Notes: generated by a model from the sequence alone, not told the origin. Positions 8,501-15,694 are shown, counted from the stretch's first letter. The stretch: 25,318 nucleotides of DNA from CAZCBJ01 sp964496705 (GCA_964496705.1 CAZCBJ010000035.1:1-25318), one strand, 5' to 3'. Numbers and translations are program-made.

Positions 8501-11500
8501 GGTCAGCGAAAAAACCGGCTATCCGGCCGAGATGCTCGACCTCGACCTGGATCTGGAAGCCGACCTGGGCATCGACACGGTTAAACAGGCCGAGCTGTTC
8601 GCTGCCATCCGCACCCACTACAACATCCCGCGCCGCGAGGATTTGCGCCTGTCGGACTACAACACGCTGACCAAGGTGATCGCCTTCATGGAGCAGGCGC
8701 TGCCATCCTCTGCCCCGGCTCCCGTTGCGGCAGTGGCACCCGCCGCACCGCCCATGCCTCATGTCTCACCGGCTTCCACATTACCCGTACCTGCACAGGC
8801 TGTGCCAGCCCTCGCCGATGGCCGCCTTCCTCTAACCGGCTCGGTGGTCATCTCTGGCGCCGGGCTGGGATTGCCGGGGCGCAACGGGCGCGTGTTCAAC
8901 GATGAGAATGTGCAGCGCATACTGGACGGCGAGAACTTCATCGACTCGCTGCCCGATGACGCGCGCCGCGACATGCTCAAGAAGCGCGTCCAGCGTTTGA
9001 ACAAGAGCGAGGCTGGCGCCACCCTGGAAATCATTGAGGACATCGAGCGCACAGTCAAGCTGGCCGGACAGCGCGGCGAGTTCGATCTTACCGCCGAGTT
9101 CGGCGTGCCGTTCGAGCGGCTGGACACGTTGGACATCTCCACCCAACTGGCCATCGGCGCGGGCATCGAGGCCCTGCGCGATGCCGGTATCCCATTGGTG
9201 ATGAGCTACCGCCTGACCAGCAAAGGCACATCCCTGCCCAACCGCTGGATGCTGCCGGAAGCCCTGGCGGACGAGACCGGGGTGATCTTCGCTTCGGCTT
9301 TCCCCGGACTGCAGCGAATGACCGAAGAGGCCGACCGCTACTACGCCCACCAGAACCTGGCCGGGCAGGCGGAAGAATTGCGCCGGGTCAAGGCCTTGGC
9401 GCCGGCCAGCCAGGCCGAGCTGCACGCAGCGCTGGATCAACGCATCCGCGAGCTGGAAAAGCAAATGGTAGCCAGCGATTACCATCTGGACCGGCGTTTT
9501 ATTTTCCGCGTGCTGGCCATGGGTCATTCGCAATTTGCGGAGTACATCGGCGCGCGCGGCCCCAACACGCATGTTAACGCCGCCTGCGCCACCACCACCC
9601 ACGCCGTATCCGTCGCCGAGGATTGGATCCGCAGCGGACGCTGCCGCCGGGTGGTGATCATCGCCGGCGACGATGTGTCCAGCGGCAGCATGGCCGCCTG
9701 GATCGGCAGCGGTCTGTGGGCGACCGGGGCAGCCACCACCGAGGGCGACCCGCGCCAGGCCATCCTGCCCTTTGACCGCCGCCGCAACGGCATGATCATG
9801 GGCATGGGGGCTGCCGCATTGGTGATCGAATCCGAGGATGCTGCGCGTGAACGAGGCATGCGCGCCATCGCCGAAATCCTCTCTACCCAAATCGCCAATA
9901 GCGCCTTCCACGGCACCCGCCTGGATGTGCCGCACGTCAGCGAGGTGATGGAGCGCTTGGTGCAAATGGCCGAGCAGCGCTTTGGCCTCCAGCGTGCCCA
10001 GATTGCAGCACAGACCGTGTTCGTCTCACACGAAACCTACACACCTGCGCGCGGCGGCAGCGCAGCGGCCGAAATCCAGGCTCTGCGCAGTGTTTTCGGG
10101 GAGCAGGCAAGCCAGGTGGTGATCGCCAACACCAAAGGTTACACCGGGCACAGCATGGGCGTGGGCATTGAGGATGTGGTCGCGCTGAAGGCGCTGGAAT
10201 TTGGCGTCGTTCCGCCAATCGCCAACATCCGCGACGGCTTTGAGCCGGACCCCGATCTGGGCGACTTGAATCTGTCGCGCGGCGGGGCTTATCCGCTGCA
10301 ATATGCGCTGCGCCTGGGGGCGGGCTTCGGCTCGCAGATCGCCATGACGCTCATCCGGCGCATCCCGGGGGTGGGCGAGCGGGTGGACCAACCGACTTAC
10401 CGGCGCTGGCTGGCAGACGCGGCTGGCTATGACAGCGCGGACATCGAGGTATCGCAGCGCACACTGCGCATCCGCAACCAGGGTCAGCCGCTGCGACCGC
10501 CCAGGCGCTCTGCCTGGCAGTACGGTCAGGGGCCGACCCTCTGGGCGGCGAGTCAGGACTTGCCCGCGCCAGTTTCAACACCGGTTGCCGCACCAGCCCC
10601 CGCTGCACAACCCACCAGTCCGCTGCCTTCCGCTGATTCACCTCTCCATCTTCCCTCTTCCCATTCTTCCTCTGAAGAGACCAAAACCTACGTTCTTTCC
10701 GTGGTCAGCGAAAAAACCGGCTATCCGGCAGAGATGCTCGATCTGGAGCTGGACCTGGAAGCCGATCTGGGCATTGACACGGTCAAACAGGCCGAGCTGT
10801 TTGCCACCATCCGCACTCATTACAACATCCCGCGCCGCGAGGATTTGCGCCTGTCGGACTACAACACACTGGCCAAGGTGATCGCTTTCATGGAGCAGGC
10901 GCTGCAATCGGCGCTGCCGGTTCAAACAGCCGCGCCGTCTCCGGCTCCGGTCGCCGCTCCCGCACCCGCGGCACAGCCCTCTTCCCCCTCACGACTCACT
11001 TCTCACCCATCGCCCTCCTTCCTCCCATCCTACGAAGAAATCAAAACTTACATCCTGCTGCTGGTCAGCGAGCGGACGGGCTACGCCGTGACCATGCTCG
11101 ATCTGGAGCTGGATATTGAGGCCTATTTTGGCTTGAATAAAGCCGGGCAGGATGAGCTGCTGGCGACGTTATGCGCGCATTACGGTGTCCAGCGCTGTGG
11201 TGACCCGCGCCTGAGAGGTCAGGTCACGCTGGACAAGCTGATCCAATTCTTCCAGCAGGCTTTGCAGGAGGCTGCCGCAGCGGGCCAATTGCAGCGCCAG
11301 GCGGCCCCTGCTACTGAAGAAGATGAAGATGAAATGGAAGCTGCGGCGGGAATGGCCTCATCCACCTTTGATGACATTCGCACCGCGCTGCAACGGCGCG
11401 AGCCAGGCGCTGTCTGGCGGCGCGTGCCGCGCCCGGTGCTGCGCCCGCGGTTGGAATTGTGCGTCCTGACGGGGGTGAATCTGGGCGATGGAACGCGGCT

Positions 11501-13925
11501 GATTGTCGTGGCAGATAACGGCAAGGTGGCCGAGAGCCTGGCGCGCCGCTTGCGCAGCCGCAAGGTGCAGGTGCTGACGCTTACTGCGCCATCGCAGGCT
11601 GAGGTTCCTGCGCAGGTCGGCGCGTGGCTGGCCGATGGGCCGGTGCAGGGTGTGTTCTTCCTGCCTGGGTTGGACGTGGAGCCGGGGCTGGCTGAAATGG
11701 ACCTGACCGCCTGGCAGGCTGAGTGGCAGCGACGGGCGGTGGGTCTGTATCATCTGATGCGCGCGCTGCCGGCGGAGGTTTTCCTGGTCAGCGCCACCCG
11801 CCTGGGCGGGCTGCACGGATACACGCCGCAGGGTGCATCGGCGCCGCTGGGCGGACTGGTCAGCGGCTTCACCAAGGCGCTGGCAATGGAGCGCCCCGCT
11901 GCGCTGGTCAAGGTGGTGGATTTTTCCGCGGATGTTCCGGCTGTGACCGTGGCTGCCCGCCTGGTGGATGAAACCCTCAGCGATCCCGGTGCGGTGGAAA
12001 TCGGTTATGAGGGCGAGCAGCGCCTCAGCGTCACGCTGCTGGATCAGGAAGCCCGCGCCGAGGTGAACGGTTTTGCCTGGGACGCGGACAGCGTCTTCCT
12101 GGTCAGCGGCGGCGCGGGCGGCATCACCATCCCGGTGGTGCTGGACCTGGCGCGGACGCGCGGTGGAAAGTTTTATCTGCTGGGGCGCACCCCGCTGCCC
12201 GAAAGCCATCATCCCGACCTGGCGCTGTTGAAATCTGACCGCGACAGCCTGAAACAGGAGCTGGCTCGACGCCTGGCTGAGGGCGGCAACCGCCCCACCC
12301 CGGCGCAAATTGACGCGAAGATTGCCGCGTTGGAGCGGGCTGCCGCGGCGCTGGACTTGTTGGCAACCTTGAAGCAGGAAGGCATTCCGGCGCATTACCT
12401 GGTCTGCGATGTCAGCGACGCGCAGGCAGCGCGCCAGGCGGTGCAAAAGGTGTTGAAAGCCGAAGGGCGCGTGGATGTGGTGCTGCACGCGGCTGGCATG
12501 GAACGCAGCCGCAAGCTGGAGAGCAAACCCATTGAGGAGTTCGCCCAGACCATTGCGGTCAAAGCCGACGGCTTTTTCAACGTCTACAAGGCGCTGCAGG
12601 CTCGCAAGAAGCTGCCGCGCGCCTTCATTTTCTTCAGCTCGGTTGCCGGACGCTTCGGCAACTCAGGGCAGACCGATTACAGCGCGGCCAACGACCTGTT
12701 GTGCAAACTGGCCGCGGGGCTGCGCCGCCAGCATCCCGAAGTGCAGGCGTTGGCCCTGGACTGGGGCGCCTGGGCTGAGGTGGGCATGGCCAGCCGCGGG
12801 AACATCCCACGCCTGATGGCCTATGCCGGCATCGACATGCTCAAACCGGAGCTGGCTGCGCCGTGCGTGGGGCGGGAACTGCTGCACAACGGCGCCGGCG
12901 GCGAGGTGCTGCTGGCCGGGTCGCTGGGTCTGTTGATGAACCCGCGCCATTCCAGCAGCGGTCTGGACCTGGAACGCGCCAACATCGCCCTCACCCAGGG
13001 TCGCCCCAGCCACGTGATGCTCAGCCGGCTGAACGCCTTTGACCTGCACAGCGGCATCCGCCTGGAAGCCGAGCTGGACCCGCAGGCGCACCCCTTCCTG
13101 CGCGACCACGCTCTGAACGGCACGCCCTTGTTGCCTGGGGTGATCGGCATTGAAGGTTTTTCCACTGCCGCGCAGCACATCGCCTCGGCGCTGGCCGGCG
13201 GCAAGGGCGGCTACCGCGCTGCCCGCCTGGAGGACATCAATTTCCTGGTGCCGTTCAAGTTCTACCACAACCGACCGCGGCGGCACGCCTGGACCGCCTT
13301 CGTGGTGCGCGAGGAGGCCGGATTGGTGGCCTACGCGCGGCTCGAATCGGACAATCCCCGCCCGAATGGGCAAAGCGAGCGATTGATCCATTTCACCGGC
13401 AAGGTGTTCCTGGAACCGGCAGACGGCCCGTCGCGGGTCACAGTTGCCCCGCCTGTTTGGAACGGCGCCCGTACCGTGCAGGCGGATGACATCTACCGGC
13501 TGTACTTCCACGGGCCGTCCTTCCAGGTGCTGGAGGCGGTGCAGCGCAGTGGAGACGGCCTGCTGGGTAAGCTAAATCCGGCTCTGCCGCCCTTCTCGGC
13601 GCAGGGAGCCGGCGCGGTGAGTGTGCCCATCCTGGTGGAATTGTGCCTGCAGACGGCGGGCGTGTGGGAGATCGGCGCGACCGGTTCGCTGGTGCTGCCG
13701 CGCGCCATCGACTGCCTGCGCCTGTATGACACCCGGGTCAACGGCGCGCCGGTGTTCGCCGAGGTTCGCCCGGGCAAGGCGGAGGACGGCAGCCTGCGCT
13801 TTGACGCGCGCGTGGTGGATGCCGAGGGACGCCTGTTTCTGGACATGAGCGGTTATCGCACCGTGCCCACCAGCCAAATGGTGGAGGAAGCGCTGCTGGC
13901 GCCGATGAGGGCGCTGGTGGCGTGA
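5565..13925 (+). CDS. Giant iterative type I PKS / Pfa-like secondary-lipid synthase (KS-AT-ACP-KS-ACP-ACP-KR-DH)
   Basis: This is a 2786-residue multidomain synthase. KS1 (about 1-480) has Cys215 in DAACASSL, His349 in EGHGTST and His389 in SNIGHL, of the PfaA/enediyne-PKS type. AT (about 613-900) has GQGSQ, Ser713 in GHSLGEY and HAFH (815-818), which points to malonyl-CoA. ACP1 is at about 969-1046. KS2 (about 1090-1600) has Cys1341, His1489 and His1529. ACP2 is at about 1704-1780 and a degenerate ACP3 at about 1824-1901. A KR structural half at about 1940-2170 precedes the KR, with SGGAGGIT (2181 on), Ser2359, Tyr2372 and Asn2376. A C-terminal DH (about 2500-2770) has His2515 in HALNGTPLLP. 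No enoyl reductase or thioesterase is seen, so an unsaturated or polyene-like chain is expected. GGAGGA at 5555-5560 fixes the ATG at 5565 rather than an upstream TTG. The product is unknown. Confidence 0.9.
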   Translation: MSDHQAVAVVGLGAILPDAQDVGAFWDNILNLRYSISDVTADRWNPELYYHPDPSVPDKTYAKIGGWVRGFSFEPLKWGIPIPPRVIASMDESQQWAIAASRQALLDYGYTEKRYDPNRVAVILGNALAGESHYITALRIRLPEYTQALSAAPAFQQLPREVQAALLQGMQDNLNARIPNITEDTMPGELGNIIAGRVANVFNFGGPNFVTDAACASSLAALQAALDGLNNRQYDLVLTGGVDRSMGPEGYVKFCKIGALSPDGSRPYADGANGFVMGEGAAILLLKRLADAERDGDKIYAVIRGVGSSSDGKGKGITAPNPAGQQRAVERAWQNAGVSPATATLIEGHGTSTRVGDVVEVNSLTTVFGGFGLPVGSIALGSVKSNIGHLKSAAGAAGLLKVTLGLYHKILPPTANFTRPNPNIDFAHLPFDVVTTARPWERPAGEPRRAGVSSFGFGGTNFHLVLEEHIPGLLTDEKRVFPAVQAAAAPRESMVREPTVVQVAPADAAPVPTGPALADYGGLCFLSASTGAELRQKLVEVLEQARQGSLPPGAMPSHAALGLPERLAIEFGRADDLIKRAEKALKVFDDNNAAAWQALTAQGVYRGSGAPGKVAFLFPGQGSQYVNMLRDLVDFEPVIANTFREADEVMTPILGRSLTSYIFDDGDEEALKKAEAELRNTTITQPALLTVNVALLRLMQRFGYQPDAVLGHSLGEYAALVAAGVLTFPEALQVVSARGREMARVSMEDNGCMAAVPAPLEVVEETLKTIDGYVVIANINSPLQSVIGGNTAAVDAALAAFQAAGYQATKIPVSHAFHTRIVAPASAPLRTVIARMNIQPPRLPVIANVTGDVYPGGREEILDLLAAQVASPVQMVKSMQKLYSLGVRIFVETGPKRVASALALDNLKDKRDVTILGTNHPRKGGKTSLKEALCGLFAAGVLYQLPAGQPAAQSVPTLSGQTTASRASSEEIKAYVLHLVSEKTGYPAEMLDLDLDLEADLGIDTVKQAELFAAIRTHYNIPRREDLRLSDYNTLTKVIAFMEQALPSSAPAPVAAVAPAAPPMPHVSPASTLPVPAQAVPALADGRLPLTGSVVISGAGLGLPGRNGRVFNDENVQRILDGENFIDSLPDDARRDMLKKRVQRLNKSEAGATLEIIEDIERTVKLAGQRGEFDLTAEFGVPFERLDTLDISTQLAIGAGIEALRDAGIPLVMSYRLTSKGTSLPNRWMLPEALADETGVIFASAFPGLQRMTEEADRYYAHQNLAGQAEELRRVKALAPASQAELHAALDQRIRELEKQMVASDYHLDRRFIFRVLAMGHSQFAEYIGARGPNTHVNAACATTTHAVSVAEDWIRSGRCRRVVIIAGDDVSSGSMAAWIGSGLWATGAATTEGDPRQAILPFDRRRNGMIMGMGAAALVIESEDAARERGMRAIAEILSTQIANSAFHGTRLDVPHVSEVMERLVQMAEQRFGLQRAQIAAQTVFVSHETYTPARGGSAAAEIQALRSVFGEQASQVVIANTKGYTGHSMGVGIEDVVALKALEFGVVPPIANIRDGFEPDPDLGDLNLSRGGAYPLQYALRLGAGFGSQIAMTLIRRIPGVGERVDQPTYRRWLADAAGYDSADIEVSQRTLRIRNQGQPLRPPRRSAWQYGQGPTLWAASQDLPAPVSTPVAAPAPAAQPTSPLPSADSPLHLPSSHSSSEETKTYVLSVVSEKTGYPAEMLDLELDLEADLGIDTVKQAELFATIRTHYNIPRREDLRLSDYNTLAKVIAFMEQALQSALPVQTAAPSPAPVAAPAPAAQPSSPSRLTSHPSPSFLPSYEEIKTYILLLVSERTGYAVTMLDLELDIEAYFGLNKAGQDELLATLCAHYGVQRCGDPRLRGQVTLDKLIQFFQQALQEAAAAGQLQRQAAPATEEDEDEMEAAAGMASSTFDDIRTALQRREPGAVWRRVPRPVLRPRLELCVLTGVNLGDGTRLIVVADNGKVAESLARRLRSRKVQVLTLTAPSQAEVPAQVGAWLADGPVQGVFFLPGLDVEPGLAEMDLTAWQAEWQRRAVGLYHLMRALPAEVFLVSATRLGGLHGYTPQGASAPLGGLVSGFTKALAMERPAALVKVVDFSADVPAVTVAARLVDETLSDPGAVEIGYEGEQRLSVTLLDQEARAEVNGFAWDADSVFLVSGGAGGITIPVVLDLARTRGGKFYLLGRTPLPESHHPDLALLKSDRDSLKQELARRLAEGGNRPTPAQIDAKIAALERAAAALDLLATLKQEGIPAHYLVCDVSDAQAARQAVQKVLKAEGRVDVVLHAAGMERSRKLESKPIEEFAQTIAVKADGFFNVYKALQARKKLPRAFIFFSSVAGRFGNSGQTDYSAANDLLCKLAAGLRRQHPEVQALALDWGAWAEVGMASRGNIPRLMAYAGIDMLKPELAAPCVGRELLHNGAGGEVLLAGSLGLLMNPRHSSSGLDLERANIALTQGRPSHVMLSRLNAFDLHSGIRLEAELDPQAHPFLRDHALNGTPLLPGVIGIEGFSTAAQHIASALAGGKGGYRAARLEDINFLVPFKFYHNRPRRHAWTAFVVREEAGLVAYARLESDNPRPNGQSERLIHFTGKVFLEPADGPSRVTVAPPVWNGARTVQADDIYRLYFHGPSFQVLEAVQRSGDGLLGKLNPALPPFSAQGAGAVSVPILVELCLQTAGVWEIGATGSLVLPRAIDCLRLYDTRVNGAPVFAEVRPGKAEDGSLRFDARVVDAEGRLFLDMSGYRTVPTSQMVEEALLAPMRALVA
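8470..8702 (+). repeat. ACP1 repeat unit of the synthase (Thr at the carrier site)
   Basis: This encodes an acyl-carrier-like helix bundle with DLEADLGIDTVKQAEL. The residue at the phosphopantetheine position is Thr1005 (codon ACG) rather than Ser. Most of the unit is nearly identical in DNA to the unit at 10674-10904, with long exactly shared runs in the second half. Confidence 0.85.
10674..10904 (+). repeat. ACP2 repeat unit of the synthase (Thr at the carrier site)
   Basis: The unit again encodes DLEADLGIDTVKQAEL, with Thr1739 (ACG) at the carrier position. It is flanked by Pro/Ala-rich linkers. DNA from about 10826 to 10870 is almost unchanged from ACP1, which suggests recent duplication or gene conversion. 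Confidence 0.85.
11034..11267 (+). repeat. ACP3, degenerate carrier-domain unit (Lys at the carrier site)
   Basis: This is a third copy of the same unit (EEIKTYILLLVSERTGY, LDLELDIEA), strongly diverged after the site helix. The carrier motif reads FGLNKAGQDEL, so Lys1859 aligns with the Thr of ACP1 and ACP2 and no hydroxyl residue is available. It is probably structural or a decayed carrier. Confidence 0.75.
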
Positions 13926-14674
13926 AAGCAACGGCGGCGTTCGGATTGACACCCGACGCCGCCGGGATTGTATCCTGTGAAAAGCGTATGATCTTGCCGT
14001 TTGAGTGGCTGCTGGTTGAGATACCAACAGTAGATGAGAGGTCAGCCGAGGAGATGCTCTCGCCGGGCGAATTGCAGCGCCTGAGCGGGCTGCGCTTTGC
14101 CAGGCGGCGCGACGATTGGCTGCGCGGGCGGCTGGCGGCCAAGGCGCTGCTGCAGCGCTGTCTGCCGGGCGGTGCTGAGCTGGCTGCGGCGCGCCTGGAA
14201 ATTTTGAATGAGTCGCAGGGAATGCCCTTCGCACAGCTGGACGGACGGCGGCTGACCGGCTTTCTGTCCATCAGCCACCGTGATGCGCTCGCGTTGGTCG
14301 GCTGGTCGCCTGTCCCGCTGGGGGTGGACACCGAGCTGGTGGAAGAGCGGCATCCCGCCTTTGCGCAGGATTTCTTCACCCCGCATGAGATCGCTGCGGC
14401 GGGCGGTTATCCCGCTGCGCTGCGCGACCGCTGGTTCACCCTGGCCTGGAGCGTGAAAGAGTCCGCGCTCAAGGCGCTGGGCAGCGGGCTGCGCCTGGAC
14501 ACGCGGCAGGTGGAGGTGGATGCGCCGTCCGCAGAGGGTTTGGCCCGCGAGGGGCGGAGCCTGGATTGGCAGCCGATTCAACTGCACGTTGCGGCGCTGC
14601 AAAACCGCAGGTTGTCTGGTTTCTGGTCCGCTAGCGGAGATCACCTTCACACCGCTGTTTTGATTATGGATTGA
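13922..14674 (+). CDS. 4'-phosphopantetheinyl transferase, Sfp type
   Basis: This 250-residue protein has the Sfp-family signatures LGVDTELVEERHP (the magnesium-binding G-x-D-x-E) and WSVKESALKALGSGL (the W-x-x-K-E-S/A motif). RFARRRDDWLRGRLAAKALL is the usual basic CoA-binding N-terminal part. Such enzymes move the phosphopantetheine arm of CoA to a carrier protein in the cytoplasm. The GTG start overlaps the synthase stop (GTGA), and GAGGG lies about ten bases upstream, so coupled translation from the synthase message is likely. An ATG at 13988 would begin just before the first conserved strand (EWLLVEIP) but has no visible ribosome binding site. A GC-rich hairpin (13933-13963) lies between the two starts. 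The synthase carrier domains are the obvious substrate. Confidence 0.88.
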   Translation: MKATAAFGLTPDAAGIVSCEKRMILPFEWLLVEIPTVDERSAEEMLSPGELQRLSGLRFARRRDDWLRGRLAAKALLQRCLPGGAELAAARLEILNESQGMPFAQLDGRRLTGFLSISHRDALALVGWSPVPLGVDTELVEERHPAFAQDFFTPHEIAAAGGYPAALRDRWFTLAWSVKESALKALGSGLRLDTRQVEVDAPSAEGLAREGRSLDWQPIQLHVAALQNRRLSGFWSASGDHLHTAVLIMD

Positions 14675-14693
14675 GCTGCGTAAAATACCTCGA

Positions 14694-14732
14694 CAGACAC
14701 AAACCACCGAGATACCCGGTGGTTTGTGTCTG
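14694..14732. terminator. Perfect 16-bp hairpin between convergent genes
   Basis: CAGACACAAACCACCG (14694-14709) and its exact reverse complement (14717-14732) flank a seven-base loop. The hairpin lies between the stops of the PPTase gene and the convergent DUF2202 gene and could end transcription from both sides. No T run follows on the plus strand. Confidence 0.7.
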
Positions 14733-14750
14733 CATACGTGCAGCCGGTGG

Positions 14751-15419
14751 TTACTGGCAGGCCTGGAAAGCCGGCAGGTGACTGTTGAGCGAGGCGCTTT
14801 GCAGCCGGTCGTACACCCGCAGCAGACTGCTGTTGGTGGTAACCTGTTTCAACTGGTCGTACAGCGCAGCATCCGCGGTTTCTGCCTGGATGCCCGCCGC
14901 GCAGGCTTCGGTCAGCGTGGTGAATGCGGGGGCTTCGGACAGACCCGGATTGGCGGGAACGGTCACGCTGTATTTCTCAGCCTGGCGCACCAGCGCGCTG
15001 ACATGCTGCTGCTCGGAGCGCACGATCTCGGTGAAGGGTGATTGTGCGCCCAGTTGGTCGATCACCGCCTGGTACAGGTTCAGCGCGCCGTACTCCTCGA
15101 GGATGGCCTGTTGCAGCCCTTCCGTTTCAGCGGCTGACAGCGAGGCCAGTCCGGTGGGGTCGCCGTTCATTCCGCCCCGGCCGCGCTGACCGACTCTTCC
15201 GGCCTGCTGTGCAGCGCTGCGGCCCATGCCCTGTCCCATTGGGTCTGCGTCCCAGCCGCGGCTTTGCCAATTGCCCGTTTCATCCTGGCCCGCGGCGTTT
15301 TTCGGCCCCCCGCCGTTGGCGGATACAATCCAGCGCGGCACGAGCAGCGCCAGTCCGACCCCGGCCAGGAGGGTGATTGCGCCAATGATGGCGAAGATGG
15401 TGAGCGTGTTGTTTTTCAT
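14751..15419 (-). CDS. Membrane-anchored DUF2202 (ferritin-like fold) protein
   Basis: This 222-residue protein starts with an N-terminal hydrophobic segment (about 6-28) that is a signal anchor or signal peptide. A Gly/Arg/Gln-rich spacer follows, then a helical domain at about 92-222. The domain matches the DUF2202 pattern: LQQAILEEYGALNLYQAVID, FTEIVRSEQQHVSALVRQAEKY, then two more helices ending in VYDRLQSASLNSHLPAFQACQ. The paired E and ExxH residues recall ferritin-like di-iron folds, so an extracytoplasmic metal or redox role is possible but unproven. AAGGAG eight bases before the ATG supports the start. Four phased CTTCACA-type repeats lie about 70-110 bases upstream. Confidence 0.8.
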   Translation of the reverse strand: MKNNTLTIFAIIGAITLLAGVGLALLVPRWIVSANGGGPKNAAGQDETGNWQSRGWDADPMGQGMGRSAAQQAGRVGQRGRGGMNGDPTGLASLSAAETEGLQQAILEEYGALNLYQAVIDQLGAQSPFTEIVRSEQQHVSALVRQAEKYSVTVPANPGLSEAPAFTTLTEACAAGIQAETADAALYDQLKQVTTNSSLLRVYDRLQSASLNSHLPAFQACQ

Positions 15420-15490
15420 GCGAGGTATCTCCTTTTATTACCTGTAGTTTGCCTTCCACAAGGGAGGTTGTGGTGATGTTAACCGGGATT

Positions 15491-15530
15491 TGTGAAGGAA
15501 ATGCGAAGGTGATGTGAAGATCGTGTGAAG
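15491..15530 (-). promoter_or_regulatory. Four 11-bp-phased CTTCACA direct repeats (response-regulator-like operator)
   Basis: Read on the minus strand, CTTCACA, CTTCACA, CTTCGCA and CTTCACA recur exactly every 11 bases (plus-strand starts 15524, 15513, 15502, 15491). Seven-base half sites with four-base spacers are the layout bound by OmpR/PhoB-family response regulators, and the sequence recalls the actinobacterial GTTCACC pho box. The array points toward the DUF2202 gene (start 15419). It also lies about 165 bases upstream of the divergent DUF2892 gene. A short palindrome CCACAA-N6-TTGTGG follows at 15456-15473. Confidence 0.55.
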
Positions 15531-15694
15531 GTTGCGATGACCAGACCGGGCGAGGCTGGCATGCGTGTTCTACTGGCTGGTGCGGGGTTCCTTTCAGCGC
15601 ATCGTGGATTTCAGATTTTGCGGACAACATCTTCTCTTTTTTGTGTAACTTGTTTCAATTCTCTGCATCTAATCAGGTAAAAGGAGAAAATAAC

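Noticed and set aside
8820..10370. KS2 as an inactive chain-length factor
   Set aside because: The active-site Cys and both His residues are present, so loss of function is not supported by sequence.
5565..13925. Classification as a true enediyne PKS
   Set aside because: The core domain order is similar, but the extra KS, extra ACPs, the separate PPTase and the lack of neighbouring enediyne accessory genes do not fit.
13933..13963. Terminator between synthase and PPTase genes
   Set aside because: The hairpin has no T run and lies inside or just before an overlapping coding region.
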